The position numbers and the translations under genes were made by a program. DNA of 64,000 nucleotides from Paracentrotus lividus (Eukaryota > Echinodermata > Echinoidea > Camarodonta > Echinidae): the NCBI GenBank assembly GCA_940671915.1, contig CALNVZ010001721.1, positions 43,594,742-43,658,741 of the forward strand, written 5' to 3'. This document shows, one piece after another, positions 40,601 to 55,600 of the stretch. Numbering within the stretch: position 1 is the stretch's first letter; every line of letters starts with the position of its first letter. The notes beneath the pieces were generated by a model that saw only the letters and a program-made list of their open reading frames with translations, was not told the DNA's origin and searched no databases.

Positions 40601-43600
40601 CGATGATCAAGGTTCTCAGGAATATATAAATGAATTCATCTTGAGTTGATTTTAATTTGATTTATGATACATGTTAATCACAACTCTACATATAGAGATA
40701 GGGGAGTGGAATTTTGTACTATTCAGATTAATCACATGACTTTTTGTTTTGAGGCCCTGAGTGCATTTCTTGAAAGGAAAAGGACAGGACTTGTGGGTAA
40801 TTGTATCTGACAATTCCTGTTTTATCTGACAGTTATCATAGTAGCAATGCTTCTCTGCCAATCAATATAAGTCAAGATTTCAGATTTGACAACTTGTCAG
40901 AAAGAAATGTTGATGAAATCCTCTTCTGGAGTTTCAAAATCACATAAATATTTTAAGACTTCTCATACACTGGTTCTGTTGTATTTTTTATTTTTGCCTT
41001 TTTTATTTATTATTATTATTATTTTTTTTTGTAGATGCCTAGAGCTACCAGCCACAGATCAAGGTTCCAGTGAATACATCAAGCAGCTCCTCCTCACAAC
41101 CATCCTCAATATATGTGATCATCTTGGGGATGTAGAAGAAGATGCAGGTAAAAGCCCTTCCCTAATTATTGAAAAGATCCTAAGATGTAAACTCATGAAG
41201 GGAGATCTTTTTCCTAAAACAAATCATTTTAGCTGTATTATTGCACTTCATCATAGAAATTTATGTTAATTTATTTGTTATTATTATGATTCAAAATCCA
41301 GGGAATATTTCATTTCGTTTTAATTTCATGTACTTATTTGTCCAAAGAACATGGACAATTTGTGTGTGCACATTTGTTTTACTCTACATTTGAAGATGAA
41401 CATCATAAATTAGATATGATTTGATACCACATTTTACTATAAAATATTCTCTCTCAAGTTATTTGAAGTTATTGTTGCTTGTTTAACCTCTCCATCTTTT
41501 TATTTGGGAAAGACATTACATTTTCTAGCAAACAGACTAGTATTGTAAAAATGATAGCAAAGAATATGAAGAATTTACATTGCACAAAATTATGACTTAT
41601 CATAAGGCCTTTTCATGTACCATTCAAGTTGTAATTGAAACAAATAAACACATTTTAATCTGTTTTTGATCCTTTTCATCATTACAGGGCCACTTATAAC
41701 AGAAGAGCAGTTCAGTGTTGAGCTTGTGGTGCAATGTATTCGTACCTCAGACAATCCTCAAACACACAACCATGCTCTTCTTTTACTTGCTACTGCTGCT
41801 AAACTCTTCCCTGTAAGTCATTTTTTTTTTTTTTTTTTTATTTTTTTTTTAATGTTTTTGTTTTTGCCCTTTTGCCACTGTCAAGAAATCTTTGAAATAC
41901 ACATGTACTGCATTCTAAAGGTTTATACCGATCAAATGAACAATCTGAATATCTTGGGGAGTTTTCATTTTATCCAGTAAGTGATTTGGTCAGTTTCAAC
42001 TGAATATGGTACTATAACGGTGAGAATTTATTATTAATAGAAATTTATAAAAATGATAATTTGATCAGGTACATGTACATGTATTATCTTACATTACGCA
42101 TACCGATATGCATGGCATGTATGTCTTACATTTGTACATCTTTTCTGGATTGATTGATATTTTTGTTTGTTTTGACTATTGGGCATTGCCACTTGTTTTT
42201 AAACTACTGTACATTGATACATGATGCCTGTTAATTAAGCTGCGTAGCGAATGAACACAACAAAACTTTAATCATATAATTTGTCTTTGTTTTTTAGGAA
42301 CATGTGTTGCATAACATCATGGCTATCTTCACCTTCATGGGAGCTAGCCTACTCAGACAGGATGATAGTCATAGTTTCCAGATCATCCATAAGACAGTGC
42401 AGACTGTTATCCCTGCCCTGGTCAAGGTAACCAAAATGATTTGTTGTTGTCAAAATATTAAGCTTTTGATCCAAATGCAAGAAAGATTAGGCAAGATATA
42501 TACCTCCAAATTATTCAGCTGTATACCTCAGCATTTTTCTGGGTTATGACCCTTCTGACTTCTGTCCGAAGTGTTAGAGCAGAATTCAACTTTTTAGTTG
42601 TGTAGAGTTAAAACCCTCCACTAAAAATGCAATGTTGAACATTGTGGCGACATTTCAACTTACTGTATTTTCCCCCTGAAACAGATTTGAATGTTTAGAT
42701 TCAAGAAAATGCTGAGGTATACATGGATGAAACTTTGTCTAATGTTTAGATTCAAGAAAGTTTCATGCCACAAAATAAATGAATGATTGAAGTATTTTTT
42801 TTTAAAATTTGCACAAGTTCAATTTTAGGTCTTTCAGTACCTTTTAACAAACTTAACTCTTCTTTACCCCATACCTCACCCCTTATTCTCTTCTCCTACA
42901 GGCCAGCAAGGACCAGTCACTCCCATCCTCCCTGGCAGGCAACCTGGAGGATGTTGTTACCATGGTGATGCAGACCTTTGTGGATGCATTCCCTCACATC
43001 CCAGAGCATCGTCGTCTTCCTCTCTTCACCCATTTGGTCCAGTCTGTAGGCGGGGCTGAGTATCTCTGGAGGGTTGTACTGTTGCTTATTGGTGGATACG
43101 CCACCAAAGGAGCAACGGCCATGCTTCCAGAAGAGACGGAGACAAAGGTACATTACATTCAGGTTACAACCTGGTTTCTCACCTGAACCATTACATCTCA
43201 CTGGTAACAAAAAAAAAAAAAAAAAAAAACAGTTCTTGTCTTTTAAAAATGCCAATCTTGTTACAACCTGGTTTTTTCTTTCTATCGTTAATCGTATGTT
43301 TACCGCAAATTTTGTTTCCAGTAATTTTTCTTCCACTTGAGCATAAGGATCTTGTGCTGGTTTGGGAGTATATGAAGGGACATGCAGTGACTGAAAAGGG
43401 GATAACACATTCTTAGAACGTACTTATTTACAAAAGAATTTTTTGTCGTATATTAGACTTTTTTTGTGTTGATTTTACTTTTATAGCACCTTTTGATACG
43501 CTGTGTGTACCTGTTAAGGCATATTTTTGCTTGCAGATATTTTCTCTTGATATTTTGACTGCTTAAAGTGGGAATAGTAAAAGATCTTATATCATATTAA

Positions 43601-46600
43601 CGAAACGAATCAGTGGGGTGTGTAAGAACAATCTTTGCTTTTTATTTTCGTGAAACGGGAAACGAAGTGGAGTTAGAGGACAATTACTGTCCTCCCTGTA
43701 GATTGAAACATCAAGTAATTTGGAGGGGTTTCTTGATGACATGCATCAGTGTGAGGGAAAGTTGCACAGCTTGAATGCTGCCAGCTATAAGTCTTTATAC
43801 ATGTATTGTACTGCATTATCTTTTTTTTTTTTTATACCTTTCCTTATTTTATTCATTGTTTTCCTCACTTTCCTTTTTGTTATTTTTGTTTCTCTATTTC
43901 CTGATGTAATCCGTTTGTATCTCCTTCCATACCATCGGTGTTGAAATATTTCGCTTTCCCTTATGTTATTTATTGTTTCTCTTTCCTTATGTTATTCATT
44001 GTTTTTTCTCAATTTCCTAATGTTATCCCATTGTTTTTTCTATCTTTCTTATGTTATACATTGTTTTTCTCATTTTCCTTATGTTATTCAGTTGTTTTTC
44101 TCAATTTCTTTATGTTATCCATTGTTTTTCTCTCTTTCCTTATGTTATTCATTGTCTTTCTCACTTTCCTTATGTTACTTACATTTTTTTTTTACTTTCC
44201 TTATGTTTATTCATTGTTTTTCTCACTTTCTTATGTTATTCATTGTTTTTTCTCAGTTCCTTATGTTATTCATTGTTTTTCTCACCTTTCCTTATGTTAT
44301 TCATTGTTTTTTTCATTTTTTTATGTTATTGCATTGTTTTCTCTCTTTTCTTATTTTATTCATCTGCTTTCTCTCTTTCTTACTGTTATAGTATCATTGT
44401 TTTTTCTCTCTTTCCTTATGTTCATTCTTTGTTTTTGCCTCACTTTCCTTATGTATTCATTGGTTTTTCTCACTTCTTTATGTATTCATTGTTTTTCTTC
44501 GCTTTCCTTATGTTTTCATCTGTTTTTTTTCCTTTTTCCTTATGTTTTCATTGTTTTTTTTTCTCGTCTTTCCTTATGTTAATTTTTTGTTTTTCTCATT
44601 TCTTTATGTTATTTGCATTGTTTTTTTCTCGTTTCCTTATGTTTATTCATTTGTTTGTTTCTTTTTTACTTTATGTTATTTATTTGTTTTTTTTCTTTTT
44701 TCCTTTATGTTATTCATTGTTTTTTCTCTCTTTACTCTTATGTTTCATCTGTTTTTCCCTTTATGTTATTTATTTGTTTCCTCTATTTCCTAACATAATT
44801 ATTTGTTATTTCTACTTTTCTTATTGATTGATTTTCTTATTCCTAATCGGTCCGATTGTTTTATCTTTCTATAATGCATTATAGATAGAAATAGATATGA
44901 TCATGCATTACTTCCGGGTTTGCTCTTCACACTTGTGACGTCATCAAATAGCCCTTAAAAATATCCACGGATCTTCCAATTGAACCCGATTGTACATACA
45001 ATGTTCAAAGCTGCATTTCTCGTGAATGCAATATGCTAAAGGGATCAACTAAACGGTGTTCTGTTTCTTATGTACTAAACTTGATCATGCAATTGAATTG
45101 AACGAGATTGGCCTCTTCTTTAATATTCCACTTTAAGTATTAAATTTGCGTGTTGTTAGTTGTTTGATAGACCTTGAACATTTGTAAGAAACCACCCTTA
45201 TCATTATTTCTATCTTTATGTCTTTAGGGCCCTGGAAGGAACCTTGAGTTCTGGTTGACTCTCTGTCATCATTTTGATCCTGAGACACAAGTGATAAGTC
45301 TTACCAAGATGCTTGGATATCTAGCAACCCTCAAAGGAAAGAAAGAAGGTAAAGTTAATGGTGCTGTTAGTTGATTTCTGTAAGCACAGAAACAATGTCA
45401 TCCTGAAGTGCTTTACAATATTATTACCCCTGTCATTAGATGCTTGTTAGTCTTTCTGATCCATATCCAATCTCATGGATCACTGTAGTAGCAGTAAAGT
45501 GTACTCATTCCATTTCATTGACCAAAGTATTGCAGCTTACATGTACATCTATTGATCGACTTGAGAACATTAGCCATCTGTCGAATTGAGCTCTTATGTC
45601 CTGTATTTGATAGAAATCATTGACAACATATAACATTCTTTACTTTCCTGCATACATGTGTAGGTACTGCAAAGACGCCCTCTCACTCAACCAGGTCAAC
45701 ACGTTCTGCTGGTGTGACCCCAGGGTCAAAGGGTGCGACCTCACAGGACCTGATCTTTGACCAAGACACACATAGTCCAAGGCAACTGAGGCATTTCAAG
45801 TTCACTTCTGTTGGATTCCTGTCTCAACTTCTTGTCAGTGATCCATTCATTGCACAGGTAGGGTAAATGCCATACTTTTGGCAGTGTATTTTTTGTAATT
45901 TTTCTTGAATGGCTAATTAGTCATGAGTTACTACACCTATTTCCATCAAAGTATGATTACAATAAAATAATTGTCTTTTATATAATGTGATCCCATTAAT
46001 ACTTGCTCACAGCGTTTTACTACATTGTATATTACCCCATTCAATGGATTCAATCCAATGGCCTTTGCTAGCAGTACAAATGGAATTATCCTCCCAAGTA
46101 CCCAGTTTAACACCTGGGTGCGTTAAAGCATGTAGATTATGCCGGTTTTACATCGCTAGCCTCATACATGAAGCATCAGTTCTTACCTATTCTGCGCCAA
46201 CTTGCTCATACGTAGCCATCTAACACAGCTTTTCAAAAGCATGTTCATATGAATTGGTTACAATGTATGTTATTATTTCTCTTCAATTGGGGACAACAAC
46301 CAACTGCTTGCTTAATTGTGTTGATAAATTTTTACTTTTTCTTCTTTCAGCTTGTCAATCACTCAGAGGAGAGATCTGCTACGATGCAAGCTCTTTATCA
46401 GAAGTAAGTATAAAAGATTATGATTGTACATGCATGTAATTGAAAAGGAGTTTTACATGGCCATTATCTTTAGCATTGTGATAAAGATCACACATAGTAT
46501 ATTGTGAAATCAAGTGAGACAGGTACTGGCTATTTATGCACCCATGGTTTCTTCTGCTAGTGTATAGGTGATCATTCTTTGTCAATCCTCCCTGTTATGT

Positions 46601-49600
46601 GAGTATTTTATGAGTTATGGAGTTGACTTCGCACTCCATTCCGGCTATTCTTTTGAGATACGTCACCCTATTTCTTCCTCTTGCTCTCCTTCCTTGTATC
46701 TTTCTGTCAAAGTTTATCTATCAATTCCAGCTTTCTGGAGACAGCGACCAAGAAACTTGAGCTTTTGAGTTCTGATTTCCCTTTCACTATTTCCCCTTAG
46801 TAGCTCAAGGCTAAAAGTACTTTATAGAATAGGTACTACCCTGTTTGGAATCATTTGATGCTTTGTATCCACAAAAGTTCTTGCCAATGATGTTTTGTAC
46901 CGGTACTTGTTTTTTACAGGCTTCTGGAGCAGACATTGTGTTACATCACTCATGTGGCTCACTGCATACAAGACAACACTGATCCTAACACTCATTTGAT
47001 TCTGATTTTTCTTTTGCTATTTGCCTTGTGTATCTGAAGGCAAAAAGCACTTTATAAAATGCAACTATTACTGTATTTATCATCATCATTTTTTGAATGT
47101 CCTCATTAAGAATGTTTTGTACTCGTTCTTTACAGGCTCTTGGAACAAACATTATGTTACATCACTCATGTAGCTCATTGTATCCAAGATAATACTGATC
47201 CTAATACTGCAAAGTTCTGGAGAGCTCTCCTTCATAAGGCCTATGATGTCCTTGATAAGGTAAATATCTCTTATTATATCCCTTTTTTTAAGGTACATTC
47301 ATCTCTTATTATATCCCTTATTAAAAGTTTGTTGTTCATTATAATCATTGTACATATTATGCTTGTGTTCTGCAATTTTGATCGCGAACTGTGTATGTAC
47401 AGCACTATTTTGAATGTATTGGATGAACACAATGTAGAATTGAATTGAATTCGCTTAATATGTAGAAAGAGTTTATTCTAAAAACAGGCTTTAATGGATA
47501 AAAGACTCACTCGCTATAATTGTGTCAATGTTTGTTGTTCTGACTAGTACTATGATTACTTGTAATTCTGTATAAACCATATATTTTCATTAATCTTGCT
47601 TGTCCATCCTCCTGAAAATGGCTATTTTATTATAAGTTTACTTATAGTCATGAAAAGGTTTCCAAAAATCATGAAATAATCTACTTGCCAATTTCCCCGA
47701 CTAACTGTAGACTTAAACTGCGAAATGCAAAATATATATTTGTAGAAGTACCAGTGGACTAAAAATTCTGTATAACTATATTTCAAAGGCCTAATAAATA
47801 ATAGTCTATGGTTACAACTAACATCATTAATCTTGTTTTTCAACTGTAATCATTTTCTTAATGAATGAATCACTTCAATTCTTTTTTCCATCAGGTCAAC
47901 TACCTTCTTCCAGCCAAGGTGTTTATCGGAGTGGTATCTGGTCTCCTAGGTAACCGGCTCCCTACCGTGAGAAGGAAAGCTATGGAGCTACTCAATAATA
48001 AACTCATCCAAAACAAGGAGGGATTTACAGATGAAGAGGTGTGATGATATTCTATTCTTCTGACTTCACTATTTTCTGTCTCTAATGATATTTTTCTCAA
48101 GTTATCAGTCCTTTGTTGCCAACATTCATTGATAATATGCACCAAAACATGAATGAAATTAAAATTAACATTTATTTGATTTAGCTCATTTTTCTTTTGC
48201 CAACATGATTATAAACATTCTGGAATCCATTGAAATTTACAAACCAATTGGTTGCATTACTTTCAAGATGCATGTTTCTAGGATTTCATATTCAAATTTT
48301 GAGAACCATTACTGTAACGCTTTTCAAACAGCATGCCTTGCAACGCATGGCTGTAATCCTAGCCTTTTTTATTGTCATTGATTTAAGATAAAGTAAATGT
48401 CTTCCATGTGCTCTGAAACTTTCAGTAGTTTGTTTTTATGGTCAGAGCAATAGAGTTTGATTCACTTTGATCCCTTTTCACATTTTTTTATTTTTTTTAT
48501 TATAGAAGAATTCACTTTAACCCTGTCTTTCAAATAGTATTTAAGATATTATTTTGTTTCATAGTAATTCATGTGTGCTCTGTGTATTGAATTCATAAAT
48601 TCATTTATTTCTTGATTCATTTCTTCCTCAGACCTCATTGCTCCTCAGCATGCTAGACACACTGGTTACCATAGCAAAATCATCTCGAGAAAACACCACT
48701 GAATCTGACGAGCTCGATATAAATCGCCAGACTGCCCTCTATAGTTTGAAGTTACTCTGCAAGCTCTTTTGTAGTGAACATCGTAAGGAGTTCACTGAGG
48801 TCATGGATGTGGCTCTGCATGTTGTAATGGGAACACAAAGCAGCAACCAGGTAGGAATGCATTCTGCTTGTCATCGTTTGAAATGTGAAATGTTCACTTA
48901 TTACATTAATGTAAGAGTTCAGACAAATTAAGCATGTTCCATTGTTGACTTCTGGATCTGTTGAAACTGTTTATAGTATTAGTGAAATTTTGTGAACATA
49001 TGGAAATATTGAAAAAAAAAAGCTATTGAATAAATGATTCACAAATTACCTCCGTCTGCACTTACTTTGCTAAAAATACATGGACGCAGTTTGATCATGT
49101 TGTTATAATCTTGTTAGATATAAGCATCTTACTTTTTTTTAAGGCTGCCTTCTCATGCAATGTGTATATGAAGAGCTACGTTCCAAAAGGTACCGCATGA
49201 TAGTACCTTATGGAGTTGAGCTCTTCATATCAGCATTGTTATAATTGATTTGATACAAATGCTTTAAAATGTTGGAAGCCAAATTTCTTTAAATAAAATT
49301 TTCCCATCTATTTCCAAATTCAGAAAAAAAATGGTAAGTTATATGTTTTTAAGTTGTTGGGTTTTTTTTTTTTTTGTAATAAATACACATGTTTAGTGAA
49401 AGTTTTTTAATACTCTATGTATGGTCAAATTCAAAATCAAATCAAATCAAATTAATAAAAAATAAAAAATTGCCTTTCTTCTTATCACAGGTAATTGCTA
49501 GTGGTCTGTTATGTCTAGCTGAAGCAGTTAGCAGTCTGAAGGCCCATGCTATACCATACCTCAGTCGATTCATGCCACCTCTACTTGATACTCTATCAAG

Positions 49601-52600
49601 CAAGACACATGCCAAAAGGTCAGTTTAATTTTCTGTTACATTATTTACTCCACAATACTATGTATTTCTTTGTTAAATGAAAATATATTAAAAACATAAA
49701 TGCTTGTATTTTGGGCAATGTTACTAAGATTTTGCTCTGAAGTACACGTAACTTGATGTTCATGTACTGTAGTAGCCAATATTATTTAGTAAAGATTTTT
49801 GTGCGAATTTGGAAGTACATAATTTTGCGCTTTTTTGTGATGTTTTCATTCCTAGAAATAACCTGCAATTTAAGTGGAAACTTAGGTGATGACTGACTTG
49901 TAATTTAAGTCATCAAGAGTGGTGTTCAAGGACAGGTTTATTGCCCCAATCATCCTCCCCAAGAAAGGATAATTGGGTCAAGGAACTTGTCCTTAGACTT
50001 GATATTTGTGAAAATAAAATACATATGATGATAAGTATTTCACTCTTTTATGACATTATTCAGTTCTGATCTTCATCTGCTGAGCACAGTGACAGCAATT
50101 CAGAAGATACTGGAGACTTTGCCACACTTTCTCAGTCCTTATCTTGGTCAATTGCTTCAACAGGTAATACTGGTCATAAATAAGTGTGACTATGTGTATT
50201 TTATGGGCTGCATTGTGTTAGACTAGGGTTGCCGCTCTACCTGAAAATCAGGAAAAACCTAGGAAATCATTTTTTTTTCTATTTTGGGAAAGCCAGGGAA
50301 TTTTAGAAAAAAGAATCAAAATCAGGGGAAATTCTGGGAACTGACAAGATGTTGTAAGTCTGTTGTTTAGTGCAAGTCGTCAAAATAGTTTTAAAAATTT
50401 ACCCAGGAATTTTGAAAATCCATCATGGAAAAAGCAAGGAAAATCAACATAATTTTGTTCTAATTTAGAGGAACCCTCATTTCATTTCATACTAACTACA
50501 GAGCATTCAACTACACACTAATTAAAATTTGGACTGCATTTTCAGGTTGTGTCACTCTGTTAAAACTTTTACTCTGTCAATGTTCCCAGGTTTGTCGCCT
50601 ATCTGGTGATCGTCAAGAGGAAGAGAAGTCTCAGCTAACGCTACGTCTCAAGGCATGTCGTCACCAGCTCTCCACTGCGCTGCCCCCTCGTGTTCTTATT
50701 CCTGCAGTCAGCGAGTGCTACAAAACCAGCGTCTCTACCAGTCAGGTAGGATAAACTTAAACAACTTTTATGCTCAGTAAATTGCCAATTAGTTGAAACC
50801 CGCTTTGAGAAATGCCCGATTGGTCTCATCCCACATGGTCTAACTAGTTTGTCTAATTACCTTGCGGTCTAATTGTCACTTGTTGCCACTTGGCTTATTT
50901 ACCATTTTGTCTAATACCCATTTCTTCTTATTTCATCTGCTGTCCACTTAACACCACTTGGTCAACTCATGTAACAATACAATACAATAAACATTTTGGG
51001 TGCTATTCGCTCATGACTCAGAGCGCTTACAAAAAAAAAACTACTTTTTTTAATTATCTTTACCAACTACATTATATTAGCTATGCAATATGAATAACAA
51101 ACTGGTAACGGACCAGATATTGATTTGGGAATTAAACGAAAATGATATTAGACAATATTTGTGTTGTGTAAGGGAGTTATGTCAAAAATTGTAGAAAGGG
51201 AAATCCTGTATTGTAAGGAACAAATTGTAGTGTAATCTTGACTGGCATGCATTACCCACATAGAGGTTTATGTATGTTATATCTTTTTCTTCCTCTTCTG
51301 GTGAAAGTGCTGCATCGATGTACCGAAGATAAACACACTATAGCTTATATGTGCATGTGGAGCTTTACACTTGTTTCCTTTGTTTTGGTGCATATATACA
51401 TGTCTGTGATGTGCATACTGACATTACTTTGTTGTGTTTCAGACGAGTATTGGTCCTCTAATGTCCATCTTGAGTGAACATCTTGATCAACTACCCAAGG
51501 AGGATCTGCTGAGCCACCATCATGCTACAGTCAGTCTCCTCTTACAAGCACTGGACTACAGGTCAACACATACACAGGTAATGATAGCCACAAACAACAA
51601 ATATTTCTTTAACCCTTTAGGAACCTTTCAGAGACTTTGCGTAACAAGTCTGCTAACTCCTCAGAATTACCTTCGTAAATGATATATTATAAAGAGTAAA
51701 AACTAAATAAACAAATGCAAGTGGATTTGCATTTTAGTGGTGAAGGATGGATGGGCTGTTTATGAATGATTTTGCGCATAGAGCTGGATGGTCAAGGGGG
51801 ATGGTGTCAGATCTCAAACAGAAAGAGCGGTTGTAAATGGTTTAAAGATAAGTTGAAGGGCCCTTATGGGTAGTTTGAGGGGTTGATGGTTCCAACGTTC
51901 TTTACTTTTACATCATTTCATCTTCAAATTGGTACTATTTATAGTTTACTTTGTCTCCTACACCTTTTTTGACCAAATAAAATATGAAGACATATGAATG
52001 AAAATGTCAAAATTCTACATGGAAATACTGACGATAACATATTTCATCCTTTCAACTGCCTAGGCAGAATTTAAATAAAATATAAATATTGTTTTGCCAG
52101 GCAAATGCTTAGCAGAATTGGTTATCTTCTCTATGATCGTTCAATTTCTGAAAAACTTTATCACTAATTAAATAATCTTTTGTCAATCCGACTTATTTCA
52201 GAGTCGTCTGGAAGATGTATCCACCACTGAAGGTCATGTGATCAACGCTGTAAACACCATGGTAATGAAACTCTCTGAGGCGACATTCAGACCTATGTTT
52301 CTCAAGGTGAGTCAACAAGAATGGTTTGTTAAAGTAGATGTTGAGGTCAAAGGTCATATTGGGTCAAAAGTTCATTTTCCCTGAAGTTTTTGTTTAACTT
52401 TCTGCATTAATGATCACCTTCGACTTGTTCGACTTGAACCACCATGTTATTTCACCTTGTTGCAAAAATGTGTAACAGGGATCAAACATATTACATTGTA
52501 GCTCTGGAGAAATTTAGTCTGGGTTTTATTTTGTAAAAGATGAAGGATATGTGTCAGATGTGTCAGAAAGGGTTTGAAGTTAGGTTTAGTGTTACATGTA

Positions 52601-55600
52601 TGTAGGCTATGGTGTTGGATCAAAGCTTGAAGATTTGAATTTGACAAGTGCATACAATGTTCAGCAATTCAAGATGATAAAGGTAGATTTTTTACCTTAT
52701 TGTATTAGTGTAAGCTCCAAATTCATCTTGCAAAAAGACATCTTTCTCTTTGTTGTATATTAAAGCCATTTGACCTACTCAGCAGTTTATTAAAAATCAG
52801 TTCTAGATTTAATGTCAATTTCACTCCAACCATAACACATTTTCTCATGTTTCATTAATTACATACTTACAGTAATACATGAAGGATGGGGGTCCGTTGT
52901 CCGGACATTTAATCAGATAAAAACATCATTTGTTGCTCTGGATTTTCTCAAAATTTGTGCAGTAAATACCAAAAATATTTGTGAATATTTGTGCTTTGTT
53001 ATATTGTCTGATATTATTTTCAATCGATTGATGAAACATTGATCACAAAGTTCCTAAAATTGCCGTCTTGTCCGGACAAACAACCCGTCCGGACACACAA
53101 CAACCGGGTATACATGTACATCTCTCACATTTTATAGGCATAGTAGAGAAACTCGCAAGTATTCTGTTTGTTTGCTGGTCATCTTGTAAACGGTTCTCAG
53201 TATTCTATCTCTCATACATTTATTCATGTTCTTTCAGATATATGAGTGGGCAACTCGAGGTAGCAACCCTGATCGACTACTCACGTTTTATCGTCTCTCT
53301 GATGGTATAGCAGAGAAACTCAAGAGTCTGTTCTGTCTGTTCGCTGGTCATCTTGTAGCAAACATTGCTGGCATCCTTGATGCAAACAATGTCATCAAAA
53401 CAGGTATGTCAAGAATAGATCTACCTTACTTACAATATCAAGCATCATGTGTTCATGAAATGAGACTATTTTGCTCTAATTCCGTGAATGTCTCCTTTTA
53501 GTGATGCTTTGGCATTGTGTTTTGCACCATAAGGCTATGTTTGACATATAACACATCGGCAAAAAGAGCAGAAATCATATATGAATTCGAATTTCTTTTT
53601 TCTATTCAGATTATGCAATCTATCCTCTGCCAGCGATTGCTCCACAGTGAATTTTCCAAACCGAATGACTAACTTCAGCCCTGGACTAGTAAAGACCCTA
53701 TCTAAACCTAACCCTAAACCNNNNNNNNNNNNNNNNNNNNNNNNAAAAAAAAAAAAAACTAACGCAACTTTTCCTTCATCTTAGACAAAAAACAGTAAAA
53801 GCTTCCGTGCAACCTTGAAAGCATATTGACTTGCAAGTGAAATGCTCTGAAAAAATGTTGTTATATATTCTTCGCTTTATAATTACGTATTACGTTATAC
53901 CCGTTTATTTGACTCGTATACATTGTAGATAAGCCTTTCTTCGAGGACTCCAATAACAAAGAGAAGTCTGCTAGTCTGCTCAGCTATGCACTGGATTGTC
54001 TTCATAAGTGCTTCCATTACGATAAGGGAGACTTTGTGAGCAAGGAAAGATTTGAGAAGCTTATGCAGCCCCTTGTAGATCAGGTATGTCATTTATTATA
54101 CTGCACTTTATAGATCATTGACTCTTGATTGGATAAATGTTGGTTACATGACTTTGAGAAGCTCATGCAGTCCCCGTAGATCAGGTATATTATTGATTAT
54201 ACAACTCATACATTTATCCTTGACACTTGATTGAATGACTCTAGAGCACATGACTTTATGAGCAAGGAGAGACGTGAGAAGCTTATGCATGCAGCCTGTT
54301 GTAGATTATCAGTACATATTATTCATAATTTTGAAGAGGTGGTTAGTTACAGAAAAACAAAAAATTTCATGAACTAATCATTATCATCATCCTCATTACT
54401 ATTATTATTATTATTATTATTATTATTATCACTATTACTGTTACTATTATTATTATTATTATCACCATGACATTTGATATTTTTATGATTATATCTATTA
54501 GATTGAGAATACCCAAGGAGGAGATGATATCTACCAGGATCGCATCACTGGTCACCTGACACCTTGCATCGTTCAGTTCATGGTTGCCGCTAGAGACCCC
54601 TCCACCTGGCAACCTCTCAACTATCAGATCCTCCTCAAGACAAGAAACTCATTCCCAAAGGTGAGTGTCGATCCAGGGTTACTTGTTGTTTTTATTTTTA
54701 CGGTGCTGGCATTCATAATATGAATATTTGCGCCAAAGTTTTTAATTGTTCTATGAACCTGGGGTATTTTTTTGTGAGATTAAAAAAATATATATATATT
54801 ATTCGCTATATGAATTCATTGCCAAATATGAAAGGTTGCATTGTAAACTATTGTAATAAGAAAGATATTTACAAAGACCCCATTTTTAAATGTATGTGGA
54901 TATTGTACAATAATTCATATCACTGATTTATCATTAGCACCAGCAAAATCACGATAAAAGCCACTTCCACCATCACCATTACTGTTGATATTGCTATTGT
55001 TATTATTATCATTATTGTTATTATTATATGTAGGGATTCAAGTAGTTTGTTACATGATTTACCAACTCATGTCAGATCGTGAAGCCTGGCGTACCATTGT
55101 TGATTCATTCTCGGATGCGTCCGATTTGTAGTGTAGTGTCATTGTTATTATTTATATCATGATTTTATCGTTTGTTATAAATCCTGCAGGTCCGTTATGC
55201 TGCGCTCACAGTCCTACAGTCCATTCATTCTCAACTTGGTGAAGATTATCTCTCTCTTCTTCCTGAAACCATTCCATTCTTAGCTGAACTCATGGAAGGT
55301 AAGACACAGGGAAATCCACTTTAAACAAATGAATGCTTAAATTCACTTGTTTGTTTATATTTCCATGTTCATTTTTTATTTATAATAAGAATATGATCCA
55401 TACCCAGTAACTTCATGTAGTATGACTTTTAATAGTTGATCGTAAGGTGTCTTTACGACTTTCCAGAATGAATGCAGAACTAGGAAGTGACTGGATTGAA
55501 AGAATCAATGCTTTAGGATTGTATTGAAACCAGTATTCAGTCAAGCAGCCAACGTAAACAGGTCACTTTTAACCCTTTCGTTACCAGTAACTTTTTCCAA

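Noticed and set aside
43938..44827. Long hydrophobic open frames (up to 258 codons) resembling a multi-pass membrane protein
   Set aside because: They are three frames of one 30-bp pyrimidine-rich minisatellite; the repeating SLCYSLF/YVIHCF pattern comes from the DNA repeat, and the region is inside a HEATR1 intron.
53700..53720. Telomere-like CCTAACCCTAAACC beside a gap
   Set aside because: Only about two units, at a low-quality gap edge inside a gene with exons on both sides; no evidence of a telomere or telomeric insertion.
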